Notes: generated by a model from the letters alone, not told the origin. A stretch of 28,680 nucleotides of DNA from Lysinibacillus_B sp036662795 (GCF_036662795.1 NZ_JBAFWZ010000033.1:1-28680), one strand, 5' to 3'; counted from the stretch's first letter, positions 16,276 through 24,547 are shown. Numbers and translations: made by a program.

Positions 16276-17140
16276 GGCTTACTTTTGTAGGATAGTAGAC
16301 CGTATACAGGATGCTGCCAAAAATAAGCAGGATGCCGGCAATTTGCACGATTGATGGACTAAATGAAAGAATAAGCACATCAAGTAATATGGCGACGACA
16401 GGGTCCACAAATACTAAAACAGATACTACAACTGTAGAGAGATTACGAATACTATCGAAGAATAAATAATAAACAAAGCCTGTATGAATAATGCCTGTCC
16501 CTAAAATGTAAAGCCAGTTCGTAGTCGTGAGCCCCTCAAATACTGTAAAATCACAAAATGGGAACAGCATAAGGATCCCAACAATCGTTTGAAGAAATGT
16601 TAAAGCGTATGAGGAAACCCCTGAAATCGTTTTACTAATAAATACAGTAAGTGCATAGCAAACAGCAGATAGCAATGCCCACCCAAATCCTGAGCTCGCA
16701 AAATCATTAAATGAGGAAAAGTTTTCTAATCCAACAATTAAAATACTTCCAATGAAGCAAACAATCGTTGCAAGTATAGCGCCAAAGGACATTTTTTCAG
16801 CAAGAAGCACAACACCTAAAATAAGAACGAAAATCGGTGCCAGATTATAGATCGAAATGGCAATTGAGATTGACATTTCCTCAAAGGCTTTAAATAAGAA
16901 CACCCAATTAAGCACGAGGAAAATCCCACATAGGAGCGTTTTTTCGATCTCCTTTTTATTCCACTTTTCTGATTTATGCCCGCCAACGATTAGCCACATC
17001 CCGCCAAGAAATAGGGTTGCACAAATGCAGCGAATGAAAACGAGCTCAACAGCAGGGATGCCAGTATGTATCGTAAAAAATCCAATCGATCCAAAAATAG
17101 CCATTGCAACCGTTAACTTTATCATTGCTGCTATATTCAT
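16268..17140 (-). CDS. EamA/DMT-superfamily transporter
   Basis: A 290-residue integral membrane protein with about ten short spans in two halves of five, the duplicated EamA layout of drug/metabolite transporters. The opening TVAMAIFGSIGFFT and the VELVFIRCICA motif in the second span are typical. The second repeat starts near residue 145 (SGFGWALLSAVCYALTVF). Such proteins export amino acids, metabolites or toxic compounds; the substrate here is open. Start is the ATG after GGAGGG. It is a single leftward gene lying between the sigma operons and the acyltransferase operon, with its own promoter and terminator. Confidence 0.88.
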   Translation of the reverse strand: MNIAAMIKLTVAMAIFGSIGFFTIHTGIPAVELVFIRCICATLFLGGMWLIVGGHKSEKWNKKEIEKTLLCGIFLVLNWVFLFKAFEEMSISIAISIYNLAPIFVLILGVVLLAEKMSFGAILATIVCFIGSILIVGLENFSSFNDFASSGFGWALLSAVCYALTVFISKTISGVSSYALTFLQTIVGILMLFPFCDFTVFEGLTTTNWLYILGTGIIHTGFVYYLFFDSIRNLSTVVVSVLVFVDPVVAILLDVLILSFSPSIVQIAGILLIFGSILYTVYYPTKVSHR

Positions 17141-17200
17141 TGATGTCCCTCCAATTACAGAATGAATTTACTATACCAAATTATGGCTAGTAGTACACGC

Positions 17201-17230
17201 TATATATAATAGACGCTCTCTTTCTATCAA
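17201..17230 (-). promoter_or_regulatory. possible promoter of the EamA gene
   Basis: Leftward TTGATA (17230-17225), 18 bases, TATATA (17206-17201). It gives a leader of about 55 bases before the ribosome site. Moderate match to the sigma-A consensus. Confidence 0.4.
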
Positions 17231-17312
17231 CATAATTTTGGAAAGTAAAATAAGCATAAAAGTTTTAACGTGAAGCATACTTTCCTCAAATCATACTATT
17301 TTTAAAATTTCT

Positions 17313-17340
17313 TGTAACGTTTTTAAGCGACATACGTCTA
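17313..17340 (+). promoter_or_regulatory. ECF-type promoter of the acyltransferase operon
   Basis: TGTAAC (17313-17318), 16 bases, CGTCTA (17335-17340). The -10 is identical to that of the second sigma operon, and TGTAAC is the -35 form known for SigX-type promoters. Transcription would begin near 17347, about 30 bases before the lipoprotein start. This ties the envelope operon to an ECF factor. Confidence 0.65.
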
Positions 17341-17377
17341 ATCCCTGAATCCATAGAAAGAAAGAGGAGAATTTACA

Positions 17378-17872
17378 ATGAAAAACAAATTTTTAACGAT
17401 GCTGCTAGTCGCGATGGTGGCAATTGTAGTGTCTGCGTGCGGACAATCGGAAGAAAAAAAGACAGCGAAATATGAGGAGCCGGAATTATCGGCAAAGGAA
17501 ATGATCGATAAAATGCTTGATATGGTTGAGCAGCCAGCACTTATGGAATTACAACCGGACCAGGTGAAGGATTTTTATACTCTGAATACGGACAAGATTG
17601 AGGAATTGTCTATTAGAATTCCAATGATGAATATTAAGACAAATGAAATAGCTATTTTTAAAGTGAAGGATGAAAAAGATGTTGCTGAGGTAGAAGATGC
17701 CGTAAAAGCAAGAGCAGAGGCTGTGCAAAAACAATTTGAAACTTACCTTCCAGATCAATATGAGAATGCGAAAAACTATAAAGTTGTGACAAAAGGAAAG
17801 TATGTATTATTTGTTATTTCTGATCAAGCGGATGAGATTGTGAAAATATACCATAGCTTCTTTGAAAAATAA
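17378..17872 (+). CDS. DUF4358 lipoprotein
   Basis: A 164-residue exported lipoprotein: basic start MKNKF, hydrophobic core, lipobox VSAC with C21, then a charged linker and a compact domain (about 38-164) with the DUF4358 pattern (YTLNTDKIEELSIRIPMM, IAIFKVKDEKDV, YVLFVISDQADEIVK). DUF4358 proteins commonly sit beside MBOAT acyltransferases and DHHW proteins, as here, and are presumed to be an outer-face partner of that system. The exact role is unknown. An AAAGAGGAGA ribosome site precedes the ATG. An ECF-type promoter is upstream, and the stop codon is three bases before the acyltransferase start. Confidence 0.88.
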   Translation: MKNKFLTMLLVAMVAIVVSACGQSEEKKTAKYEEPELSAKEMIDKMLDMVEQPALMELQPDQVKDFYTLNTDKIEELSIRIPMMNIKTNEIAIFKVKDEKDVAEVEDAVKARAEAVQKQFETYLPDQYENAKNYKVVTKGKYVLFVISDQADEIVKIYHSFFEK

Positions 17873-17882
17873 GCTATGGTAT
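17848..17882 (+). promoter_or_regulatory. hairpin over the acyltransferase start codon
   Basis: A perfect 12-bp inverted repeat (17848-17859 with 17871-17882) with an 11-base loop. The lipoprotein TAA (17870-17872) is at the loop edge and the next ATG (17876-17878) is inside the right arm. No ribosome site is visible for that ATG. Ribosomes finishing the lipoprotein would open the stem, so coupling is likely. Confidence 0.6.
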
Positions 17883-19261
17883 TTAGCAGCCTACTGTTTT
17901 TATTTTTCTTCTTACCGGTTGTTTTAATACTTTACTATTGCTCGCCGAGACGAATGAGAAATTGTATTTTATTCTTAACGAGCTTGGTGTTCTATGCATG
18001 GGGTGAGCCAGTCTATATCATCATTATGCTTTTTTCCACGGTGGCGGATTATTTTTTCGGTTTGCAACTCGACAAACCGAAGAAAACGCCATTCCAGCGT
18101 AAGTTGATCGTTACGCTCTCACTCATAGTTAATTTATTAGTGTTGTTTTATTTTAAGTATGCCAATTTTCTTATTGAGAATATTAATGCATTTTTAGGGA
18201 CTACGATTCCGATGACGGATCTTCCTTTACCGATAGGCATATCATTTTATACGTTCCAATCGATGTCGTATATTATCGATGTTTATAGAGGGGAGGCTCG
18301 TGCACAGCGGAATTGGATTGATTTTGGGACCTATATATCCCTATTCCCTCAATTAGTTGCCGGCCCTATCGTTCGATATAATACGATTGCTGAACAGCTT
18401 CATCATCGAAAAGAGAATAGTAAAATGTTTGCTCAAGGTGTTCGTCGTTTTATTATTGGCTTAGCAAAGAAAGTGTTGCTTGCTAACAATATCGGGATGC
18501 TTTGGGATACGATCTCGAGCTCTAATATCAATTCGATGCCAATGCTCATGGCCTGGCTTGGTATTATTGCATTCGCTTTTCAAATATATTTTGATTTTAG
18601 TGGATACTCTGATATGGCAATCGGTCTTGGTCTTATGTTTGGCTTCCGCTTTAATGAAAATTTTAATAAGCCCTACGTGGCACAAAGTATTACTGATTTT
18701 TGGAGGCGATGGCATATTTCACTCGGCACATGGTTTCGAGAATATGTCTACATTCCGCTTGGTGGAAATCGCCAAGGGCTAATGAAACAAATTCGAAATA
18801 TTTTAATTGTGTGGATGCTGACGGGCTTATGGCATGGTGCAAGCTGGAACTTCCTATTGTGGGGTCTATATTTTGGAGTTATTCTTATATTTGAGAAATG
18901 GTGGGGTTTAAAGCTACTTGGTGCATTACCTCGGTGGGTAAGACATGTATATGCTCTTGTTCTCATTTTATTTGGCTGGGTACTGTTTGCCTTTGAAGAC
19001 CTATCGTCCATGATCGAATATCTGAAGGCAATGGTGGGGTTCAACCACCAATCGTTATGGGATTCTACGACAATTTATCTACTCTATACAAATGCGGTTC
19101 TCCTTATTATCTTACTTATTGCATCATTACCGAAAAAACATAAAGTTGTGACAGAACAAATGACGTTTGGTCAAGTTGCTTGGTATGGTTTTCTCTATGT
19201 TCTTTCTATCTCTTATTTGGTTGATGCAACGTTTAATCCATTCCTATATTTTCGTTTTTAG
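17876..19261 (+). CDS. MBOAT-family membrane O-acyltransferase (AlgI/DltB type)
   Basis: A 461-residue polytopic membrane enzyme. The MBOAT core is clear: FDFSGYSDMAIGLGLMFGF (240-258), the block DFWRRWHISLGTWFREYVYI with H280, and LTGLWHGASWNFLLWG with the second invariant histidine H320, which lines the catalytic tunnel. AlgI and DltB relatives pass an acyl group across the membrane for O-acetylation of alginate or other polysaccharides, or D-alanylation of teichoic acid. With a DHHW partner rather than DltA/C/D genes, acetylation of an extracellular or wall polymer is the better guess. There is no clear ribosome site; its start lies in a hairpin after the lipoprotein stop. Confidence 0.92.
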   Translation: MVFSSLLFLFFFLPVVLILYYCSPRRMRNCILFLTSLVFYAWGEPVYIIIMLFSTVADYFFGLQLDKPKKTPFQRKLIVTLSLIVNLLVLFYFKYANFLIENINAFLGTTIPMTDLPLPIGISFYTFQSMSYIIDVYRGEARAQRNWIDFGTYISLFPQLVAGPIVRYNTIAEQLHHRKENSKMFAQGVRRFIIGLAKKVLLANNIGMLWDTISSSNINSMPMLMAWLGIIAFAFQIYFDFSGYSDMAIGLGLMFGFRFNENFNKPYVAQSITDFWRRWHISLGTWFREYVYIPLGGNRQGLMKQIRNILIVWMLTGLWHGASWNFLLWGLYFGVILIFEKWWGLKLLGALPRWVRHVYALVLILFGWVLFAFEDLSSMIEYLKAMVGFNHQSLWDSTTIYLLYTNAVLLIILLIASLPKKHKVVTEQMTFGQVAWYGFLYVLSISYLVDATFNPFLYFRF

Positions 19262-19273
19262 GGAGGGGAATTT

Positions 19274-20413
19274 ATGAACTTTAAAGCAGAACGATTATTA
19301 ATTTTGGGTTTTGTGGGCTCGATGTTTTTGATCCCGCTCCTCTTTTTCCTCTTACCTCAGCAACGTTTCTCAGAGCTTGAAAATAGGTATTTGCAGCGTG
19401 CCCCTCAGTTAACGTGGGATAATATTATATCCAATACATTTGCTGAGGAATCAGAGCTTTTTATTACGGATCATTTTCCATTCCGTGAAAAATGGCTATG
19501 GCTTAAGTCTGCTTCGGAAAAGGTGAGATTGCAACAAGAAAATAATGATATCTATTTCGGAAGGGATGGGTATTTATTCCAAGTTTTTGAAGAACCAGAT
19601 TTTACAGAGGTGCTCAAGAATATTGAATCGGTAAATGCCTTTGAGAGAAGTTTTCCAAATGTGAATATGACATTCATGCTTGCACCTACATCGATTGGTC
19701 TATATCCTGAGCGTTTACCATGGTTAGCACCGTCGTATCCGCAAAGGGAGGTACATCGATTCATCCATCAACATATGGACAATGAGCTAGCCTTTATCGA
19801 TGGCTTTGATTTTCTTACAAGGCATGCCGCCCAATCAATTTATTACCGGACAGATCATCATTGGACAACATTCGGAGCTTATTTAGCTTATACTGCCTTT
19901 GCAGAACACAAAGGATGGCAGGAGTTTTCTCAGGAGGATTATCAAATACGAACGGTGAGTGAATCGTTTTTAGGGAGCTATCATACGAAAGGGCAATTTA
20001 TCGTGGTAAAACCGGATACGATTGAACAATATATTCGTAAGGAAGCCGTCAAAACTAGCATGTATATTGCGGATAGCGATCAAACCTTTTCGAGTATGTA
20101 TGATAGTAGATTTTTAAAAAAGAAAGATCAATATTCATATTTCTTAGGCGGGGTACATGCCTTAATGAAGCTGAAGACGGAGCTTAGCCCGCAAAGGATG
20201 GAGCAGGAGAAACTATTAGTCATAAAAGATTCCTTTGCACATAGTGTACTCCCGTTTCTTACAGAGCATGTTGCGGAGATTCATGTGATAGACCTTCGCT
20301 ATTATAACGGCAGCATCCATCAATATATTGCTGATAATGAAATAAAAGACGTGCTATTTTTGTTTAATACGACTTCGATAACGAATGACACATCCTTGTT
20401 AAAATTGAATTAA
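19274..20413 (+). CDS. DHHW/AlgX-like exported acyl-transfer protein
   Basis: A 379-residue protein with an N-terminal signal anchor (about 8-27) and an extracytoplasmic SGNH-hydrolase-like domain. The diagnostic DHHW motif is D194-H195-H196-W197 (YRTDHHWTTFGAY), and a candidate nucleophile S320 lies in VIKDSFAHS. AlgX/AlgJ relatives take the acyl group delivered by the MBOAT protein and place it on the polymer. A GGGAGGGG site precedes the ATG, 12 bases after the MBOAT stop. It is the last gene of the operon and ends at a terminator shared with proA. Confidence 0.88.
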   Translation: MNFKAERLLILGFVGSMFLIPLLFFLLPQQRFSELENRYLQRAPQLTWDNIISNTFAEESELFITDHFPFREKWLWLKSASEKVRLQQENNDIYFGRDGYLFQVFEEPDFTEVLKNIESVNAFERSFPNVNMTFMLAPTSIGLYPERLPWLAPSYPQREVHRFIHQHMDNELAFIDGFDFLTRHAAQSIYYRTDHHWTTFGAYLAYTAFAEHKGWQEFSQEDYQIRTVSESFLGSYHTKGQFIVVKPDTIEQYIRKEAVKTSMYIADSDQTFSSMYDSRFLKKKDQYSYFLGGVHALMKLKTELSPQRMEQEKLLVIKDSFAHSVLPFLTEHVAEIHVIDLRYYNGSIHQYIADNEIKDVLFLFNTTSITNDTSLLKLN

Positions 20414-20417
20414 AGAG

Positions 20418-20454
20418 GGGCAGTACAGTTCAATGAAAACTGTACTGCCCTTTT
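20418..20454. terminator. bidirectional terminator between convergent operons
   Basis: A 13-bp perfect stem (20418-20430 with 20438-20450), a 7-base loop and TTTT to the right; leftward the following bases are CTCTTTA. It ends the acyltransferase operon and probably proBA. Confidence 0.82.
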
Positions 20455-20458
20455 CAAA

Positions 20459-21724
20459 TTAGCCACGAGTTTGGCCTTCGCCGTATACGTAGTATTTTGT
20501 GGAAGTAAGTGCTGGTAATCCCATTGGACCACGAGCATGTAGCTTTTGTGTGGAAATCCCGATTTCAGCACCGTAGCCAAATTCGAAGCCATCTGTAAAG
20601 CGGGTAGAGGCATTATGGTATACAGCTGCTGCATCGATGGAATTTAAAAATAATGCGGCATTATCTGCATCCTCTGTTATGATTGCTTCTGAATGGTTTG
20701 TGCCGTATTTGTTAATATGCATAACTGCCTCTTCAACAGATTCGACAACCTTTACACTTAACGTAAGTGCTAAAAACTCTTCAGCATAGTGCTCTTCATT
20801 TGCCTGTAATGCAGAAGATAATTTTGAACAAACTTGTTCATCGCCATAAATTTGAATTCCAGCGGCAACTAAAGTATCTAACAATTCTTTCCCGTGAGAG
20901 GTAAAGAAATCGCTATGGATTAATAAGCTCTCCGCTGCATTACAAACAGAAGGGCGTTGTGTTTTCGCATTGATAATGATGTTAGTTGCCATATCGATGT
21001 TGGCAGCCTCATCAACAAAAATGTGGCAGTTTCCAGCACCTGTTTCTAGTACTGGCACGCTTGCCTCGCGAACGACGGTATCGATTAGCGCTTTACCACC
21101 ACGTGGGATTAATACATCTAAATACTCATTAAGATTAAATAGCGTTTTCGCTGTTTCTCGGCTTGTGTCTTCTATTAAAAGAACAGCATCCTGTGGTAAT
21201 CCGGCTTTTTCTAATGCTCGATGAATCGAAGAGACTAATGCGATATTTGAAAATTTTGCTGATGAGCTCCCACGAAGAAGAACTGCATTGCCTGTTTTAA
21301 TTGATAGAGTTGCAGCATCAATCGTTACATTTGGACGTGCCTCATAAATCATACCGATGACGCCTAATGGTACGCGCTTTTTATAAATACGTAAGCCATT
21401 CTCCTTTGTAATATCCTCTAGTACTTCGCCAACTGGGTCAGGTAGTTCAACTAATAAGCGAATCGCTTCACTCATTGCACTAATTCGGTCCTGATTTAGC
21501 ATAATACGGTCTAGCGTGGAGTCGGAAAGTCCAGTCTCCTTACCGTTTATTAGATCTTTTTTATTCTCTTCTATTATGCCTTCTTTATCTAACAACAGCT
21601 GATCAGCAATAGCGATGAGAGCAGCATTTTTTTGTTCTGTTGATTTTGTATTCATATGAAAGCTAGCTACTTTTGCGCGCTTTCCCTTAGAGATTACTTC
21701 ATTTTCAATAATTGTATTTTCCAT
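20459..21724 (-). CDS. proA: gamma-glutamyl phosphate reductase
   Basis: A 421-residue cytoplasmic enzyme that reduces gamma-glutamyl phosphate with NADPH to glutamate semialdehyde, the second step of proline synthesis. It belongs to the aldehyde dehydrogenase superfamily. Visible features are the YEARPNVTIDAA block, the GNAVLLRGSSSA loop, ETGAGNCHIFVDE and the catalytic cysteine C261 in RPSVCNAAESLL. The length is normal. AAGGAGG precedes the ATG, and 12 bases separate it from proB, so both are on one T-box-controlled transcript. Confidence 0.96.
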   Translation of the reverse strand: MENTIIENEVISKGKRAKVASFHMNTKSTEQKNAALIAIADQLLLDKEGIIEENKKDLINGKETGLSDSTLDRIMLNQDRISAMSEAIRLLVELPDPVGEVLEDITKENGLRIYKKRVPLGVIGMIYEARPNVTIDAATLSIKTGNAVLLRGSSSAKFSNIALVSSIHRALEKAGLPQDAVLLIEDTSRETAKTLFNLNEYLDVLIPRGGKALIDTVVREASVPVLETGAGNCHIFVDEAANIDMATNIIINAKTQRPSVCNAAESLLIHSDFFTSHGKELLDTLVAAGIQIYGDEQVCSKLSSALQANEEHYAEEFLALTLSVKVVESVEEAVMHINKYGTNHSEAIITEDADNAALFLNSIDAAAVYHNASTRFTDGFEFGYGAEIGISTQKLHARGPMGLPALTSTKYYVYGEGQTRG

Positions 21725-21736
21725 TTCTAAACCTCC

Positions 21737-22822
21737 TTAAATTTTCACCCAGTTGTTACGATGAATAACTTCTATCGGATAGTCATCAAGCTCCCCAGTT
21801 CGTTTTCCCATTGCATTTTCAAGTGCCTCACTTGAATAGAGCACTTCTCCACGACCGATACATGTATGACGGTCATACACCTCAACAACATCACCTTTTT
21901 CAAAGTTCCCTTCGAATGCATATACACCAGCAGGAAGGAGAGATTTCCCGCCTGACACAATTGCGTTCACTGCACCTTCATCAATAAATAGCTTTCCAGA
22001 TACTTCAGTGAGGGCTACCCATTGCTTATTGCTAGGTAGGATGGTGCATGTTTCACTTTCAAAATAGGTACCATCTCCGTTGCCCTCTAAAATATTTTGA
22101 AGCTTATCCTCACCAAAGCCAGTACCGACAAATACCTTTACTCCGGCATTCATTGCATAGCGTGCGGCTAAAAGCTTTGATTGCATTCCGCCAGTACCTA
22201 CCTTTGAGCCAGCACCTGAAGCGAATCCAAGCATTTCCTCTGTAATTTCCTCAATATGATCGATACGCTTTGCATCCGGGTTGTTATTTGGATTTGAATC
22301 ATATAAGCCATTCACATCTGTTAAAATAATTAATTGGTCAGCATGTACAAGTCCACTTACTAAAGCAGAAAGCATATCATTATCCCCAAAAGTTAGTTCC
22401 GTAACAGACACTGTATCGTTCTCATTGATAATAGGGATAATCGAACGTTCTAAAAGTTCAGAAAATGTTGAATAGGCGTTTTTATAGCGCTTTTTCTCAC
22501 TAAAATCTGTACGAGTTAATAGGATTTGTGCAGGTGTGATGTTATACGTACTAAATTCCTCTGAATAGCGTTGAATAAGCACACTTTGACCAACAGCTGC
22601 AGCTGCTTGCTTTCCTTTTAAGGTCACAGGACGAGAAGAATAGCCTAGCTTGCGAAAACCTGCAGCAACAGCACCAGATGAAACGAGTAGCACCTCGTGA
22701 CCCTCCTGCTTGATTCTGGTAATGGCTCTAATATGATCAGTAAATTTCTCTTGATCAATTTCACCCTTTGAGTTAGTTAACGAGCTACTGCCAATTTTTA
22801 CAACAATTCGTTTTCTTTCCAT
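21737..22822 (-). CDS. proB: glutamate 5-kinase
   Basis: A 361-residue cytoplasmic enzyme that phosphorylates glutamate, the committed and normally proline-inhibited step of proline synthesis. The amino-acid kinase domain shows VVKIGSSSLT (7-16), LLVSSGAVAAG (45-55), INENDTVSV and a GTGGMQSK loop. The last about 90 residues are the PUA domain (VSGGKSLLPAGVYAFEGNF). GGAGG lies seven bases before the ATG, right after the T-box terminator. No proline reductase gene (proC/proI) is in the operon, so that step is encoded elsewhere. Confidence 0.96.
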   Translation of the reverse strand: MERKRIVVKIGSSSLTNSKGEIDQEKFTDHIRAITRIKQEGHEVLLVSSGAVAAGFRKLGYSSRPVTLKGKQAAAAVGQSVLIQRYSEEFSTYNITPAQILLTRTDFSEKKRYKNAYSTFSELLERSIIPIINENDTVSVTELTFGDNDMLSALVSGLVHADQLIILTDVNGLYDSNPNNNPDAKRIDHIEEITEEMLGFASGAGSKVGTGGMQSKLLAARYAMNAGVKVFVGTGFGEDKLQNILEGNGDGTYFESETCTILPSNKQWVALTEVSGKLFIDEGAVNAIVSGGKSLLPAGVYAFEGNFEKGDVVEVYDRHTCIGRGEVLYSSEALENAMGKRTGELDDYPIEVIHRNNWVKI

Positions 22823-22834
22823 AAAATAGCCTCC

Positions 22835-23080
22835 AATAAAAAAGCCCTTTTCATCCTATTAACAATAGGACGAAAAGGGCGACTTTTCCGTGGTACCACC
22901 TAAATTGAATGCTTTTTTGCATTCCACTTTATCTCATAACGCTGAGTCGGCGCCTAGTTTTGCTAGGGGCTTACGAAGTAGGTTGGGTGGTTGGTGATGC
23001 ACGATCCTTTCAGCCGGTGGGACTCGCTCTCTTTTGCAGCCAATAAACACTTAATAGTCTTCGTGATGCTTTACTTATTT
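22835..23080 (-). promoter_or_regulatory. T-box riboswitch leader of proBA (proline)
   Basis: Read leftward. The T-box core AGGTGGTACCACGG is at 22901-22888 and includes the UGG-type bulge that pairs with the uncharged tRNA end. The base of stem I is ACGAAG (23064-23059) pairing with CUUCGU (22978-22973). The triplet just inside its 3' arm is CCU followed by A (22982-22980), which I read as a proline specifier. Low charged tRNA-Pro should stabilise the antiterminator and allow proBA expression. The 490-base gap between proB and the next gene is explained by this leader, its promoter and the leader of the sigma gene. Confidence 0.9.
22843..22880 (-). terminator. T-box transcription terminator
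   Basis: A 17-bp stem with one A-C mismatch (22844-22860 with 22864-22880) and a 3-base loop. Read leftward it is followed by TTTTTTATT. It competes with the antiterminator formed by the T-box core just upstream. Confidence 0.9.
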
Positions 23081-23087
23081 GATACTT

Positions 23088-23116
23088 AGCATGCATGACA
23101 TTTCGCTTTTTGTCAA
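23088..23116 (-). promoter_or_regulatory. proBA promoter
   Basis: Leftward perfect TTGACA (23116-23111), 17 bases, CATGCT (23093-23088). The -10 is poor, but the position puts the start near 23081, just ahead of stem I of the T-box. Confidence 0.5.
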
Positions 23117-23213
23117 CTCTGTTTTCTTAATTAGAAGTTGTATATTTTTGGCAGAATCATTTGATTATGTGCTATTTTAAGAAGTTTTATGACGCTTACG
23201 GGCTTTTAAACAG

Positions 23214-23248
23214 AGAATTTCATTAAAAATGCTTTTTGATGAAATTCT
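23214..23248. repeat. 16-bp inverted repeat in the leader of the small sigma gene
   Basis: The arms 23214-23229 and 23233-23248 pair fully (one G-T) around a TGC loop, giving an AT-rich hairpin. It lies 66 bases before the sigma start, in the gap between divergent transcription units. It could be an operator, an RNA hairpin in the leader, or a terminator without a good T run. Confidence 0.6.
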
Positions 23249-23314
23249 AAGCTTTTTGTACGCTAGCGCTACCTAGGAATAACTGATCATGCATGGTCCA
23301 AAGGAATTTGGCCA

Positions 23315-23797
23315 GTGGATAGCTTTGAAGAAGTTTATATTAAAATGGAACCGATCATTCGTAAATTGATCTTCAAATGTAGGGTGTATAAAAATTTCGA
23401 TGAATTCAAGCAAGTAGCGATAATTGCTTTGTGGAGGGCATGGCAATCCTTTGATCATTCAAAATGTGAGTTTGAGCCTTATGCTTATTGGCAAATGCGT
23501 TATGCCATTTTAGATGAATTAAAGAAAAGAAATAGGGACAGCACTCGCTTAGTTTCTACCGAAGACGAAAAGTTGAATTTTTATATTGAACAGGCAGAAG
23601 AAAAGCATAGCGTACTAAACATGGATGAAAGGATAGAGGTGCTACTAAATCACTGCTCTCAACATGAGAGGGGATTGTTATATGCGCTATTTATCGAGCA
23701 AAAGACAAATAAAGAAATTGCGTTGGAGCTAGGTCTTTCTGTTGAGGCTATTAAAAAGAGGAGGCAACGGTTAATAAATAAATTGAAAAATAAATAA
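23315..23797 (+). CDS. small orphan sigma-70-like factor
   Basis: A 160-residue protein. Residues about 8-75 resemble sigma region 2 (FDEFKQVAIIALWRAWQSFD, then YAYWQMRYAILDELKKRNR), closer to SigH/ComX-type and sporulation factors than to the ECF pairs in this window. Residues about 105-157 are region 4 with the helix-turn-helix TNKEIALELGLSVEAIKKRR. No anti-sigma gene is adjacent. The start is GTG at 23315 with AAGGA nine bases before it; upstream ATGs are out of frame. Competence or another conditional programme is a possible role by resemblance to ComX/SigH, but its targets are unknown. Confidence 0.8.
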   Translation: MDSFEEVYIKMEPIIRKLIFKCRVYKNFDEFKQVAIIALWRAWQSFDHSKCEFEPYAYWQMRYAILDELKKRNRDSTRLVSTEDEKLNFYIEQAEEKHSVLNMDERIEVLLNHCSQHERGLLYALFIEQKTNKEIALELGLSVEAIKKRRQRLINKLKNK

Positions 23798-23872
23798 GGG
23801 ATGCATCGTAGCCCATGAACGTATAATTTTTCGCTGTTCAAACACCAATAATCCTGATGAGTATCATTAAGA

Positions 23873-23908
23873 AACGGTAGACAAACTTAACATAGGTTGT
23901 CTACCGTT
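23873..23908. terminator. inverted repeat between convergent genes, possible terminator
   Basis: A perfect 12-bp stem (23873-23884 with 23897-23908) and a 12-base loop, between the 3' ends of the sigma gene and the leftward hypothetical gene. No proper T run follows on either side, so terminator activity is a positional inference. Confidence 0.45.
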
Positions 23909-23930
23909 ATAAACGTATCGTTACAGCTTG

Positions 23931-24329
23931 TTAGTTTGCATAAACTAACTGTAAATACTTGTCTCGATCTTCAGGTGATTGCTGGACATGGTTTAATAGC
24001 ATTACACCTACAGTCATATCATCTTTTTCTTCATTTATAATAAATTGAATGTTCACCGGCTGTGTATTCTTCTGGACTGGACATTCGCCTTTAAACTCTA
24101 CTACATTTTGGCCTCGCTGTGTTTTGAAAAATACCCAATTAGAATCCTTACAATAATTTTTTAGTGCCTTCTCAGCAGATATATCACTATTGTCGACTAG
24201 CGATTGCTGCTTCACATAATCTATAAAATCATTTTTAGTAATTGCATCCTTTGGTCCATAAAAGTAATAGAATGCTCCGATTATTAGTAATGGAACAATC
24301 CACAATACCGTTCTTTTTGATAGCTTCAT
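23931..24329 (-). CDS. membrane-anchored hypothetical protein
   Basis: A 132-residue protein with a basic start (MKLSKR), one hydrophobic segment (about 8-24) and a polar domain outside the membrane with two cysteines (NYCKDSNW and GECPVQ) that might form a disulfide. No cleavage site or lipobox is evident, so it is probably an anchored protein. I recognise no family. AGGGGG precedes the ATG by six bases. It diverges from the topoisomerase gene and stands alone. Confidence 0.65.
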   Translation of the reverse strand: MKLSKRTVLWIVPLLIIGAFYYFYGPKDAITKNDFIDYVKQQSLVDNSDISAEKALKNYCKDSNWVFFKTQRGQNVVEFKGECPVQKNTQPVNIQFIINEEKDDMTVGVMLLNHVQQSPEDRDKYLQLVYAN

Positions 24330-24547
24330 AAGAATCCCCCTCGATACTTTATATTCTTATTATAACATTGGGGAACTATTTATTTCTAGATTGGGATAAT
24401 ATTTTCTCTTTTAAACATAAATATCATTTTTCTTTCGTTTGATGTACAATCTCTATGAATCATTAATTGGCCTTCTACTATACTAAAAAACGCTTTATGT
24501 AAACGTATGTTCTGGCTTATACTTGCATTGAAGGGAGGGGCTATTTT

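Noticed and set aside
16857..17165. A 102-codon rightward frame opposite the EamA gene.
   Set aside because: No ribosome site, and the opposite frame is a clear ten-span transporter with its own start and terminator.
17160..17230. A leftward CGTCTA upstream of the EamA gene, suggesting a further ECF promoter.
   Set aside because: No GAAAC- or GTAAC-like -35 lies 16 or 17 bases before it; a sigma-A-like TTGATA/TATATA pair fits better.
23851..23912. A CTGATGA ... GAAAC followed by a 12-bp stem, which looks like a hammerhead ribozyme core.
   Set aside because: The segment between CTGATGA and GAAA cannot form stem II, and the flanks that should make stem I do not pair.
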